Shown here piece after piece: positions 26,942 through 36,586 of a DNA stretch of 54,618 nucleotides; the stretch's first letter is position 1; each line of letters begins with the position of its first letter. Source of the stretch: Syntrophus aciditrophicus (GTDB lineage: Bacteria > Desulfobacterota > Syntrophia > Syntrophales > UBA8958); assembly GCA_020718905.1 (NCBI GenBank), contig DYRD01000006.1, positions 1 through 54,618 on the forward strand, given 5' to 3'. Below the pieces are notes generated by a model. That model did no database searches, was not told the DNA's origin, and worked only from the letters and a program-made list of their open reading frames with translations. The translations under genes and the position numbers were made by a program.

Positions 26942-27653
26942 CTTTGCCACCTACGCATTTCCGGTAATTGCACACAGTCAGGTCATTAAGCATGGGGAGG
27001 GCGCCCTCCAGGTCCCCTCTGTAAACAAGTTTGCCCTCGCTGATCATGAGGACAATGTCCGCCGCTTCCAGAAAGGCCCGGTTGTGGCTGACGACAACCG
27101 TCGTTGTTCCGTGTTCCTTCTGTTCCCGTTTGAGGAGCCGAACCATGGGCTGGATCGTCCACAGGTCGATGCCCGTATCCGGTTCGTCATAGATGGCAAG
27201 CTTGGGATTCCGGGCGATAGTAGTGGCTAATTCGATTTTCTTGATTTCTCCCCCGGAGAGTTTTGCATCCACGGGGTTATCGAGAAAGGAGAGAGAGCAG
27301 ATGCCGACCCGCCGCAGCAGCGCCAGCAGCATCCCCTCGTCGTCCGTGCCCGCCGCCATGGCGAGGAGGTCCCGGAAGGTGATGCCTTTGAAACGGGCAG
27401 GCTGTTGAAAGCTATAGGCAATTCCTTCCCGGGCCCGCTCCGTGATGGATAAGGAGGAAATCTCTTTCCCCAGAAAACCGATCGATCCCGCACTTGCCAG
27501 ATTGATACCCATGATGAGTTTGGCCAGGGTGGTCTTGCCGCTGCCGTTCGGCCCGGTAATTGCGTAGAATTTACCCCTTTCGAAGGTATAACTCAGCCCG
27601 TCGATGATATTCCGGCCCGCTACGGAGAAATAGAGATCCTTAAGTTCCAGCAT
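26922..27653 (-). CDS. sufC: SufC ABC ATPase (SmsC type)
   Basis: 243 residues from ATG at 27653 with AAGGAGG eight bases upstream. It has Walker A ITGPNGSGKTTLAKLIMG, the signature LSGGEIKKIELATTIARNP, Walker B LAIYDEPDTGIDLW with catalytic Glu, and H-loop VVVSHNRAFL. It lacks membrane segments and fits the soluble SufC ATPase rather than a transporter subunit. It powers assembly of Fe-S clusters on its SufB-type partner, whose start overlaps its end. The C-terminal residues CNYRKCVGGKDVGCYR are Cys-containing. A 156-base intergenic region with a strong stem-loop separates it from the NlpC gene upstream. Confidence 0.92.
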   Translation of the reverse strand: MLELKDLYFSVAGRNIIDGLSYTFERGKFYAITGPNGSGKTTLAKLIMGINLASAGSIGFLGKEISSLSITERAREGIAYSFQQPARFKGITFRDLLAMAAGTDDEGMLLALLRRVGICSLSFLDNPVDAKLSGGEIKKIELATTIARNPKLAIYDEPDTGIDLWTIQPMVRLLKREQKEHGTTTVVVSHNRAFLEAADIVLMISEGKLVYRGDLEGALPMLNDLTVCNYRKCVGGKDVGCYR

Positions 27654-27776
27654 CACTCACACCTCCTTAATGACGCCTATCGTATGGAAACAGATTTCAA
27701 AGCCCTATCCGTATGATGGATATTGCCTTTTATGTCAAATCATTTGTGGCGGCTCTCAAGGGATAACCTTTTGTGA

Positions 27777-27820
27777 GCTTACATTTAGGGTTTATTAGTG
27801 AATAAGCCCTAAATGTAAGC
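27777..27820. repeat. Long stem-loop overlapping the nlpC stop codon
   Basis: GCTTACATTTAGGGTTTATT (27777-27796) and its near-perfect complement (27801-27820; one G-T pair) form a 20-base stem with a 4-base loop AGTG. The minus-strand stop codon TAG of the NlpC/P60 gene (27811-27809) lies inside the right arm. No T-run follows on either strand, so it is not a standard terminator; it may stabilise the 3' end of the message. Confidence 0.7.
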
Positions 27821-28609
27821 CCGTCCCCCCAGATAGCGTTTCTGATAATAGGCATTGGACAGAGAATCGATACGGATCTTTTTGTCTTTCCCCGGGGCAT
27901 GGATAAAATGGCCCGCGCCGATAGAGACCCCGACATGGGAGCACTTGTTTCCCTGCCCCGTGGCAAAAAAGACGAGGTCCCCCTTTAAAAGCTCACCTTT
28001 ACCCACATCCTCTCCCGTTCCGAATTGCTCACCCGAGGTCCGGGGGAGATCGATACCGCTTAACTGATAGACCGTCATGGTCAGCCCGCTGCAATCAAAG
28101 CCCGCCTCCGGTGAGGTCCCCCCCCACAGATAGGGAACGCCGAGGAAGTTCCGCGCCGCCTTGACAATTTCACCACGGAGATAATCATCCCCCAGCGTTT
28201 CAACCTTGGAGACGGCATACTCCTCCGGGGCGACGATATAATACGCTTCGATAATTCCTAATATCTTCAGGGCTTCCGCCTGGTTAAGAGCGCTTTCCCG
28301 GGCGGCGAAATTCCCGATCCGGACCTTGTAGAGTCCTGTTTTGGCGGCGAAATAGGTGGCGGCGAGACCTTTGTCTTTCAGGACATCGGTCAAGCGGGCG
28401 GCGTTTTCCGGCTGGGAAAAGGCGCCCGCCTGAATGGTATAACCCATCCGGGGCAGGGCCTTTTTAACGGTTGCCGGCCGCGCTTTCTTGGAGGTCACCG
28501 GCGTGGCTCTGTACGGGGAAGGGGAGGCCTTGCGGCTTGCGCATCCTCCTCCGAGGAAAAGGCAGACAAGACCCAAGACAATGACTTGGCAGGTTCTTCT
28601 CCCCCTCAT
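27809..28609 (-). CDS. NlpC/P60 lipoprotein with a SPOR domain
   Basis: 266 residues. The lipoprotein signal is VIVLGLVCLFLGGGC (lipobox GGGC, Cys about 23). A Lys/Pro-rich linker leads to a SPOR domain (about 55-125: GYTIQAGAFSQPENAARLTD, YKVRIGNFAARESAL), which binds denuded septal glycan. The catalytic NlpC/P60 domain (about 145-266) has Cys in GFDCSGLTMTVYQLSG, His in CSHVGVSIG and a polar third residue in HFIHAPG. It is a predicted outer-membrane murein endopeptidase that cuts D-Glu-mDAP links, likely at the division site. Its ATG overlaps the stop of the RlmI-like gene (ATGA), so the two are coupled. The stop codon lies within a long hairpin. Confidence 0.92.
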   Translation of the reverse strand: MRGRRTCQVIVLGLVCLFLGGGCASRKASPSPYRATPVTSKKARPATVKKALPRMGYTIQAGAFSQPENAARLTDVLKDKGLAATYFAAKTGLYKVRIGNFAARESALNQAEALKILGIIEAYYIVAPEEYAVSKVETLGDDYLRGEIVKAARNFLGVPYLWGGTSPEAGFDCSGLTMTVYQLSGIDLPRTSGEQFGTGEDVGKGELLKGDLVFFATGQGNKCSHVGVSIGAGHFIHAPGKDKKIRIDSLSNAYYQKRYLGGRAYI

Positions 28610-29793
28610 GGCAACGCGTTCACCAGGAGTCCCTTCAGGTAGCGCCCCTCGCTGTGGGCAAGGTTTGTCGGGTGATCCGGGGCAGCGGCAAACTTCTTCA
28701 GGAGCCGGATGGTCTTGCCCGCATCCCGGGCGGCACCGAGGACGATCTTTTCGAAAAGGGCCTCGTCAATGGCATTGGAACAGGAGAAGGTCGCCAGCAA
28801 ACCTCCGGGCGACAGGCGACGAAAGGCCTGAAGGTTGATGTCCTTGTATCCCCGGGCGGCGTGCTGAACCTCCCGGCGGTTTTTCGCAAAGGCGGGGGGG
28901 TCCAGGATGATCAGATCGTAAGACGCTTCAGTCTTCCGCAGATACTGGAAGACATCGTCCCGCAAGACCGGATGGGCCTCCGGGGAAAAACCGTTCTTCT
29001 CCAGATGACCGCGCGCCGCAACATTTGCCGGTTCCGAAGCATCGACAGAGACCACCCGTTTCGCCCCTCCCCGGGCGGCGTAAACCGAAAAGGCCCCGGT
29101 GTAAGAGAAACAGTTCAGGACCGACAACTCATTGCAGAGCGCTCCGATCCGGCTGCGGTTGTCCCGCTGATCGAGAAAGAAGCCCGTTTTCTGTCCCGCA
29201 AGGATGTCCGCCTCAAAAGCGAGGCCATTTTCCCGGATAGCAATGCCTTCCCGGGTCTCCTCCCCCCAAACCCAGCCGGTACGATCCCCAAGGCCTTCCA
29301 GGCGCCGCGCCGGGCCGTCGCTCCGCTCCAAAATGCCAAGGGGCCGGTATTCCCCAACCAGGGCTTCGATCACTGCCTCGCGGCGCTCTTCCATACCCGC
29401 CGTGCTGATGACCATGACCAGATAGTCGCCATAGCGGTCCACCACCAGTCCGGGCATGCCGTCTCCTTCGGCGTTGACGAGTCGGCAGGCCGTCGTCTCC
29501 GCCGCCACGATTCTGTTTCTCAGGGCGCCCGCATTCCGGAGGCGGCGGTGCCAGAATTCCCGATCGACCGGGGAGGCGACATCCCTGGTCAACATCCGGA
29601 AGGAAATGTCTGATTGGGGATTATAGAAGCCAAGGGCCAGGGGTTGGCCCTCCGCTGTCGTCACCATCACGATCTCCCCCGGACCGGGACGGCCCTTTAT
29701 TTTTGCCACGGCCCCGGAAAAAAGCCAGGGGTGGCCTCCCACGAGAGACCTTTCACGGCCCCCCTTCAATACCAATTGCGGATAGTCAGTCAC
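28606..29793 (-). CDS. RlmI-type class I rRNA large subunit methyltransferase
   Basis: 395 residues. An N-terminal PUA domain (GGRERSLVGGHPWLFSGAV...GEIVMV) and an EEHEE-like middle domain precede a Rossmann methyltransferase. That domain shows GQKTGFFLDQRDNR, VLNCFSYTGAFSVYAARGGAKRV (SAM loop), VSVDAS and the catalytic LIILDPPAFAKNR. This layout is that of RlmI/YccW and relatives, which make m5C in 23S rRNA; exact target not determinable. A Cys in FSCSNAID fits the m5C nucleophile position. It is translationally coupled to the downstream NlpC lipoprotein gene by a 4-base overlap. Confidence 0.9.
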   Translation of the reverse strand: MTDYPQLVLKGGRERSLVGGHPWLFSGAVAKIKGRPGPGEIVMVTTAEGQPLALGFYNPQSDISFRMLTRDVASPVDREFWHRRLRNAGALRNRIVAAETTACRLVNAEGDGMPGLVVDRYGDYLVMVISTAGMEERREAVIEALVGEYRPLGILERSDGPARRLEGLGDRTGWVWGEETREGIAIRENGLAFEADILAGQKTGFFLDQRDNRSRIGALCNELSVLNCFSYTGAFSVYAARGGAKRVVSVDASEPANVAARGHLEKNGFSPEAHPVLRDDVFQYLRKTEASYDLIILDPPAFAKNRREVQHAARGYKDINLQAFRRLSPGGLLATFSCSNAIDEALFEKIVLGAARDAGKTIRLLKKFAAAPDHPTNLAHSEGRYLKGLLVNALP

Positions 29794-29828
29794 AGATATC
29801 TCCTGATTTTTCTTGTCATTTTTTCAAA

Positions 29829-31126
29829 CTATTCGGCCTGCTCGCTTTCCGTTTGCATCAGACTGATCAGCCGATTAAGCAGCCAAATGATCTTTTCCAT
29901 CATTACTGTCAGCTCCAGCAGGCATCCCTTGTCATTTGCCGAAGCGAGTTTGTCGCTGTCCATATATGCCTGGCGCAGTTGTTCCATCGCCGTACCATTG
30001 CGGGAACTGAGGTCCTGGAGTATCCGGACCTGCTCCGGATCGTTTGTTTTCTCGATATCGGCGGCAAAGAGGTCAGCAGAAAGTCTATCGATTCCCGGCA
30101 AGCACCCGCAAGTTCCTTCAGGGAAGGATATGTACTTGCCTGCAAGATGATTTTCACACCGGAAGCGGTACTGTCAGCGAGTTGATCAAGCAAGGCCTGA
30201 CGGGTCTGAAAATAGGCCTGATTCTTAGCCGTATGGGGTTGCATCTTCATGGCTGCCACCGTTGCCGTCGACGCCGCTACCTCGCTCGCAAGGGATTTGA
30301 AGGCAACATACCGGGAGGAGAGGTCCGTACCCCAATAATCTTCCCTTGCCGTAGCGACAAATGCTGCTATTTGTTCCAATTCGCGCGCCTGTTCCAGACG
30401 AATCAGTGCCAGCCCCGTGTCCGGGTCCTCCGGTTGAAATTCCGACAGATATCTGGGATGGGACAGGCCCTCTTCTTCCGATGGCGGGAGAGATCTTGCC
30501 AGCCAGCGGGTCAGCGGTCCATTGATGGTAATAAAAAAGATCGCCGATGTCAGATTGAACAGCAGGAACACCCAGGCGGCCTGATCGTCCAGGTCCGGAA
30601 GGAACGAATTCAGCAGGGCCATTACCAGGGGAACGTGCCAATAGACCTCGATGTAATAGAGGAGAATAAAAACTGACGCCCCAAAGACGTTGAATATGTT
30701 TACAAAGCGAACAAGCTGTCGCGACGTGCCGCGAAACCTCTGTCCGATCATCACCTTGCATATGGTCGAACCGATCGCGGCGCCATACATGAACAGGAAT
30801 GCCTGCGGACTCGTCAGGATACCTTCCCGCGCCAGTCCAATGGCCACCAGTGCTACCGCCGTTGAGGACTGGGCTATGAATCCGAGCATCATGCCTGCAC
30901 TGATCAGGCTTGCCAAGATTACCAGCGCTGCCGAGGTGCTCTGCATAACTGCCCCGGATCCCAGGCCGAAGGCCAGGGCACGTACCCGCGATGAGACAAA
31001 CCGGGTTGCCAACATCCGGAACTGCCTGCTGCCCACTTGCTTGAGAACGAAGGAGAGCATTTGAACGCCGGTGAACATCAACCCCAGGCCCAGAAGAATT
31101 TTACCGATTACGACGATCATCATCAC
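29829..31126 (-). pseudogene. Na+/phosphate cotransporter (NptA/YjbB-like), deleted and frameshifted
   Basis: The N-terminal half carries two Na/Pi-cotransporter motifs, GSGAVMQSTSAALVIL and IAQSSTAVALVAIGLA. They are separated by only about a dozen residues, whereas the family has roughly 90 residues (several helices) between the repeats. An in-frame internal deletion near 30886 is therefore likely. The remaining helices and a PhoU-like cytoplasmic helical tail follow. Near 30082 the frame shifts by one base: the tail resumes as LSADLFAADIEKTN in the frame ending at 29829 (MEKIIWLLNRLISL). Intact relatives are inner-membrane proteins of about 540 residues importing or exporting phosphate. 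With two lesions this gene is probably dead. Confidence 0.75.
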
Positions 31127-31371
31127 CCCAAATTTCCAGACTTATTGCCTTTCAGACTTTTCCGCGGGGGATTGGGAATATAGGGTAAAAAGGTCTTGCA
31201 TGTCAAAAGAATAATAACTTTTGGATAACGGGTTGACAGAATCTCCGGAAAAAAATAGACTTCCAAACGCCGATACGGGTCGCCGCCTGACTTTAAGCGG
31301 ACAGTACTATTGACAGACCTTCCCCGGCAAGATCCCGACGCCGTTTATCATATTGATATTCAAGATATTTT

Positions 31372-32547
31372 ATGAAAACTACCGTAAATCTTTTCCGTCA
31401 GCCCCTCTTCCCCGCAATAATGCCGGCCCGGTACCTCCGCCGTCTCAACCGTTTTGTCATCGAATGCGATCTCGACGGACGGGTAGTGAAGGCGCACCTG
31501 CCCAATCCGGGGCGGCTATGGGAGTTGCTCGTTCCGGGAAGGGTGGTTAAGCTGGCAAAAAACACCGCTCTTCCCGAGGGGGAGACCCATTTTACCGCCG
31601 TCGCCGTGGAACGGGAAGGCGTCACGGTGCTCCTCCATACGCAGAAATCAAACGACGTCGTACAGTTCCTCCTGGAGCAACGACTGGTCCCGGGCCTGGA
31701 AACCGCAGCAATCGTCAAGAGGGAATTCTCCCTGGGGGACAGCCGCTTCGACTTTCTCCTGGAGGAGGGGAAAGAAAAGATCCTCCTCGAAGCGAAGTCC
31801 TGCACCCTCTTCGGCGCTTCCCTCGCCATGTTCCCCGACGCCGTTACCGCCCGGGGGAGGCGGCATCTCCTCGAACTGGCCGCCCATACCCGGAACGGCT
31901 ACCGCTGCGGCGTGATCTTTGTGATCCACTCTCCCCGCCCCGGCCTTTTTCTTCCCGATTACCACACCGACTACGCCTTCTCCCAAACCTTCCGGGCGCA
32001 GCAAAACATCCTTTTTTTCCGGGCGCTGGGCATCGCCTGGCAGGAAGACCTCCGCCTCAGCACGGACATTCGGGAGGCCAAAATCCCCTGGCCCCTCCTG
32101 GACCGGGAATGCCGGGATCAGGGCAGCTACCTGCTCCTCCTCACCCTCCCATCGGACATCGTGGTCTCCGTGGGTTCCCTGGGGCGGATCCATTTCCCCG
32201 CCGGTTATTATCTATATGTGGGCTCGGCAAAAAGAAACTTGGCAAAAAGGCTGGAACGCCATCTGCGGAATCGGAAAAACTTTCACTGGCACATCGATTA
32301 TCTCCGGGACGTGGCGTCTTCCTGCCTCGCCCTGCCCTTCCGGACCCAGGATGATCTCGAACATGACCTGGCCGCCGCCCTGGATAGAATCGCCGACTGG
32401 TCCATCCCGAAATTCGGTGCCGCGGACTGCTCCTGCCCGAGCCATCTCTTCGGCATGACTACCAACCCTCTCCCCAGGCCTGACTTTTTGAAATTACTTC
32501 AATATTTCCGAATGGACCGCCTCATCGTAGCGAATAGAGACCTTTGA
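31372..32547 (+). CDS. SfsA nuclease fused to a GIY-YIG (DUF123) domain
   Basis: 391 residues, two domains. Residues 1-232 are SfsA (sugar fermentation stimulation protein, a predicted DNA-binding nuclease): RFVIECDLDGRVVKAHLPNPGRLWEL in outline, DSRFDFLLEEG and LLEAKSCTLF (PD-(D/E)xK-like Asp and Glu-x-Lys), then MFPDAVTARGRRHLLEL. Residues 248-380 are a DUF123-type GIY-YIG domain: GSYLLLLTLPSD, FPAGYYLYVGSAKRNLAKRLERH, HWHIDYLRD and DCSCPSHLFG. E. coli SfsA is about 234 residues without the second part. Both parts are in one unbroken frame. Two different nuclease folds in one chain suggest a role in DNA repair or processing; its neighbours sbcD-sbcC fit that. Confidence 0.88.
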   Translation: MKTTVNLFRQPLFPAIMPARYLRRLNRFVIECDLDGRVVKAHLPNPGRLWELLVPGRVVKLAKNTALPEGETHFTAVAVEREGVTVLLHTQKSNDVVQFLLEQRLVPGLETAAIVKREFSLGDSRFDFLLEEGKEKILLEAKSCTLFGASLAMFPDAVTARGRRHLLELAAHTRNGYRCGVIFVIHSPRPGLFLPDYHTDYAFSQTFRAQQNILFFRALGIAWQEDLRLSTDIREAKIPWPLLDRECRDQGSYLLLLTLPSDIVVSVGSLGRIHFPAGYYLYVGSAKRNLAKRLERHLRNRKNFHWHIDYLRDVASSCLALPFRTQDDLEHDLAAALDRIADWSIPKFGAADCSCPSHLFGMTTNPLPRPDFLKLLQYFRMDRLIVANRDL

Positions 32548-32701
32548 AAAATCACCTTTCAGCACCCCTATTATCATTCCGGGCTTAACCTGGAAGGATA
32601 TAAAAGGTAATTTCACTAAAGTCCCGGATCATGGTCATATTTGCATCTTCTGATTGAATAATTCCGCCTTTCATGACAGAAAAATATCGCACCCTTTCAT
32701 T

Positions 32702-32784
32702 CTGTCATTCCGGGCCTGACGAGGAATCCAGCATTTTCTATCAGCTATGCATTTTCCCGATTCCCGCCTGCGCAGGAATGACAG
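32702..32784. repeat. REP-like element framed by CTGTCATTCC inverted repeats
   Basis: CTGTCATTCC (32702-32711) and GGAATGACAG (32775-32784) are perfect 10-base inverted ends around two short internal palindromic parts (GGAATCCAGC and CCGCCTGCGCAGG). The pattern of GTCATTCC and GGAATGAC ends is that of small dispersed palindromic elements common between genes in proteobacteria. It is the only full copy in the window and lies between the sfsA fusion and sbcD. The rest of this 284-base gap shows no gene. Confidence 0.65.
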
Positions 32785-32831
32785 CTTGAGGGGAAGCAAA
32801 ATTTTGCGAACTTGTCGACAATAGGCCTGCG

Positions 32832-34012
32832 ATGAAAATTATCCACACCTCCGACTGGCATCTTGGCCGCGCCCTCCACGGCCGGAAAAGATACGAAGAA
32901 GGCGAGGCGTTCCTGAACTGGCTGGCCGGTCTCATTGAAGAGCAAAATGTCGATGCCCTCCTCGTTGCCGGCGATGTCTTCGACAGCACCACCCCCAGCA
33001 ACCGGGCCCAGGAATTGTACTACCGGTTTCTCTGCCGGACGGCTGCCGCTGCCCACCGCCAGGTGGTGATAATCGCGGGCAATCACGATTCGCCGTCCTT
33101 CCTGAACGCCCCCCGGGAAATCCTGAAATTCCTCAATGTCCATGTCGTCGGGGACGCCTCCGGCCCTCCCGCGTCTGCGCCATCCCCTATCTCCGGGACC
33201 GCGATATCCGCACCACCGAGGCGGGGGAAAGCGTCGCGGACAAGGAAAGAAAGATCGTTGCCTGCATCAGGAACCACTACCGTCGCGTCTGTGCAGCCGC
33301 CGCAGAGCGGCGGGCCCTCCTGGGCAATCCGGTTCCGATTGTCGCCATGGGACACCTCTTTACGGCAGGCGGCCAGACCATGGACGGCGACGGGGTGCGG
33401 GAGCTCTATATCGGCGCCCTGGCCCAGGTCGGGACGGATATTTTTCCCGGGAACATCGATTACCTGGCCCTGGGGCACCTCCACATGCCCCAGGCAGTGG
33501 GCGGCTCCGAATTTATCCGTTATTCCGGCTCGCCTCTCCCCATCGGCTTCGGGGAAGGGAACCAGGAAAAAACGGTCATCATGATCGAGTTTGCCGGGCC
33601 TAAACCCCGGATCACGAATATCCCGACGCCGCGGTTCCAGGAGTTGCTGACCCTGAGGGGAGATTGGCCGGCGGTTTCCGGGAAAATTGAGGAGCTGAAG
33701 TCCCGCCGGAGCCGTGCCTGGCTGGAGATCGTCTATGAAGGGGACGAGGTCGCGGGGAGTCTGCGGGGACGGTTGGATGAGGCCGTTGCCGGAACGGATA
33801 TGGAAGTCCTCCGGGTCGGGAACAACCGCATTCTGGAACGGGCCCTGAGGGGAACGGACGGGGGGGAGACCCTCGACGATCTCGATGCGACCGAGGTGTT
33901 CCGACGCTGCCTCGCCGCCCATGAAGTCCCGGAAGATCAACATTCCGCCCTCCTGGAGGCCTACGGGGAGGTTATCGTCTCCCTGGAGGAGACAGATCCC
34001 CGGGCGGAATAG
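32832..34012 (+). pseudogene. sbcD: Exonuclease subunit SbcD, internally deleted
   Basis: The N-terminus is a typical Mre11-like phosphoesterase: KIIHTSDWHLGRALHGRKR, LLVAGDVFDSTTPSNRAQE, VVIIAGNHDSP. After VVGDASG at about 33160 the frame is lost. The correct sequence resumes in another frame as VCAIPYLRDRDIRTTEAGES, then MGHLFTAGG, YLALGHLHMPQ and the capping domain to the TAG at 34012. SbcD proteins normally have some 15-20 residues between these points, so a short out-of-frame deletion is the simplest lesion. SbcCD trims hairpins and processes DNA ends. Because sbcC behind it is also broken, the system is very probably inactive. The stop lies 13 bases before the sbcC ATG. Confidence 0.85.
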
Positions 34013-34025
34013 GAGACAAGAAGAA

Positions 34026-36520
34026 ATGAGAATTCTCGGCATCCGGTTCAAGAATCTGAATTCCCTCACCGGGGAATGGCAGGTAGATTTTACCCATCCC
34101 GACTATGCCTCCGACGGCATTTTCGCCATTACCGGCCCCACCGGGTCGGGAAAGACCACGATCCTTGACGCCGTCTGTCTTGGCCTTTACGGTCGGACGC
34201 CCCGCCTCGACAAGGTCACGAAAGGCAGCAACGAGATCATGTCGCGCCAGACCGGAGAGTGCTTTGCCGAGGTCGATTTCGAGACCCAGCAGGGGCGTTA
34301 CCGATGCCACTGGAGCCAGCATCGCGCCCGGAGGCGCCACGACGGGGAATTGCAGCCGGCCCGGCATGAAATAGCCGCCGCCTCCGGCGCCGTCCTGGAG
34401 TCGGGAATAACCCCCGTAGGTGAATTCATCGCCAAGGTAACGGGCATGGACTTCGAACGGTTCACCCGCTCCATGCTCCTTGCCCAGGGAGGGTTCGCGG
34501 TCTTTCTTCAGGCCGGGTCCGAGGACCGGTCCCAGATCCTGGAACAGATAACGGGCACGGAAATCTACATCCGGATCTCCATGAAGGTTCATTAACGAAG
34601 GACGGCGGAACGCACCCGCCTGGAGAGCCTCAAGAGTGAATTATCGGGGATACGGATTCTCGGCGGCGACGCAGAGGAAGAGCTGCAAAACAACCTGGCC
34701 GTAACACAGCGCCGGGAAGGGGAAAGCCTCCGCCAAGCGGCAACCTGGCTTGAGGGATTGGCCGTCATGGAGAAAGACTTGGCTGATCTGGACCGGCGGT
34801 GTCAGGAGGGAGAAGTACGCCAGGCGGCCTTTGCTCCGGAGGCAAAGAGGCTCGCGAAAGCACGCCGGGCCCTCGTTCTGGAAGGAGACTACCGGTCGGT
34901 CGTGAGTCTGCGCACCCAGCAGGATCATGAGCAAAAGGAGCTCATCACCACTGCCGTAAGACTTGCGGAAATTGAACAGGCCGGGGCCGACGCCCGGGCA
35001 ATAAAGGATAGCGCCGAGAACCGGTTGGCGGAGGTCCGAAATGAGCAGTCCGCGGCGGCAGAAATTATCAGAGCGACCCGTGAGCTCGATACCAGGCTCA
35101 GGGAAATGAAGAACCAGGGTGAAGAAAAGGAAAAGGCCCTTCAGGAAGGAAACAGGCGGCATCAGGAACATGGCCGCCGCCTGGAAAAGGGTCGGGAGGA
35201 ACTGGAAAAAGCACAACAGGACCTGGAGGCAGTGCGTGCATACCGTCAGGCCCATGCTCATGACGCCGTCCTGATGGCCAATTTGGCCGCCATTCGCCTT
35301 GGCTTTGCCTCGCTTCGGGAGATCGCCGCGCGCCATGAAGGCACCTGTCAAGAGCTCGCCCTCCATGAGGCAACCAGAGAGACCCTTTATGCAGAACACA
35401 AACAGAGGGGGGACACTTACGAAAAAACATGCCGGGAATTTGAGGAAAGGCAAAGAACGGTCAATCTTCTCACCGCGCAACTTGACGAGCTGCGGCAAGG
35501 ACGTGAACTCAGCCAGTGGCATAACGAACGAAACAATCTGAAAGACCGGGAGGTTTCCCTCGTCAAAGCCATGGAGATCGTCACGCGGAGAGAGTCAACC
35601 CTTGAAGCTATCCGCGCCGCCGCGAAGGAACTGGCAGCGACAAGGGACCGTCAGGGGGCACTGGCTATAGAGATTAAGGCCGCTGTCGATAAAAAATCCG
35701 CCCTGGAATCACATATTACCGATCTGGAAACCCAAGCCGCACTCCTGAACCGCATCCGCAGCCTGGAGGAAGACCGGAAACGCCTCCTAGACGGACGACC
35801 CTGCCCTTTGTGCGGCGCCCTCGACCATCCCTACGCCCAGGGCAATGTCCCCGAACCGAGCGCCGCGGAGCAGGAGCTGAACAAATCAAGACGGCCGCCG
35901 CTATTGAACATGAAGAAAACATCCGTTCCTGCGAGGGGCAGCTCAAACAGATCAGACTCGAAATCGGCGGCATAATCAAAACTCTGCAGGATAACGATGA
36001 CCTGAGGAAAAGACAGCAGGAACGCCTCCGGCAGCTCGACGCCCAGAAAAAGGAATGTCTGCGCTGGGATACGTTGCATCAATTGATCGGCTCGGCGGAC
36101 GGCAAGAAATTCCGCAATTTCGCCCAGGGGCTGACTTTCGAGATGATGGTCTCTCACGCCAACGGGCAACTCCGCAAGATGACGGACCGCTATCTTCTCA
36201 TCAGAGACGTCGGGCAGCCGCTGGAACTGAATGTGATCGACAACTACCAGGCCGGGGAGATCCGCTCCACGAAAAACCTCTCCGGCGGCGAAAGCTTCCT
36301 CGTCAGCCTGGCCCTGGCCCTTGCGCAGATGGCCAGCCGGAACGTGCGTGTTGATTCCCTTTTTCTCGATGAAGGATTTGGAACCCTTGACGAAGAGGCA
36401 CTCGAAACGGCTCTGGAGACGCTGGCCGGCCTCCGGCGGGACGGAAAGCTCATCGGCGTCATCTCCCATATCGCCGCTCTTAAAGATCGGATCAGCGCCC
36501 AGATACAGGTCATACCATAG
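34026..36520 (+). pseudogene. sbcC: Exonuclease subunit SbcC, nonsense codon, frameshift and shortened coil
   Basis: The N-lobe has Walker A GIFAITGPTGSGKTTILDAV and ends MKVH followed by an in-frame TAA (34593-34595). The same frame then continues RRTAERTRLESLKSELSG into about 400 residues of coiled coil and the zinc hook CPLCGALDHPYA. Near 35880-35885 one base is missing; the C-lobe follows in the new frame (KFRNFAQGLTFEMMVSHANG, NLSGGESFLVSLALALAQMA, DSLFLDEGFGTLDEEALETA). The return coil after the hook is only about 80 residues against some 400 before it. Antiparallel coils should match, so a few hundred residues are probably missing. Three independent lesions mark this as a true pseudogene. 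GGAGACAAGAA precedes the ATG. Confidence 0.85.
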
Positions 36521-36586
36521 CGGGGGGGCCGCAGCCGCATCGTCGGTCCCGGCTGCCGGCGGATTGCTTAGGTGTACGGTTAATCC

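Noticed and set aside
31310..31340. Promoter before the sfsA fusion (TTGACA at 31310)
   Set aside because: No acceptable -10 box at 16-18 bases; not supported.
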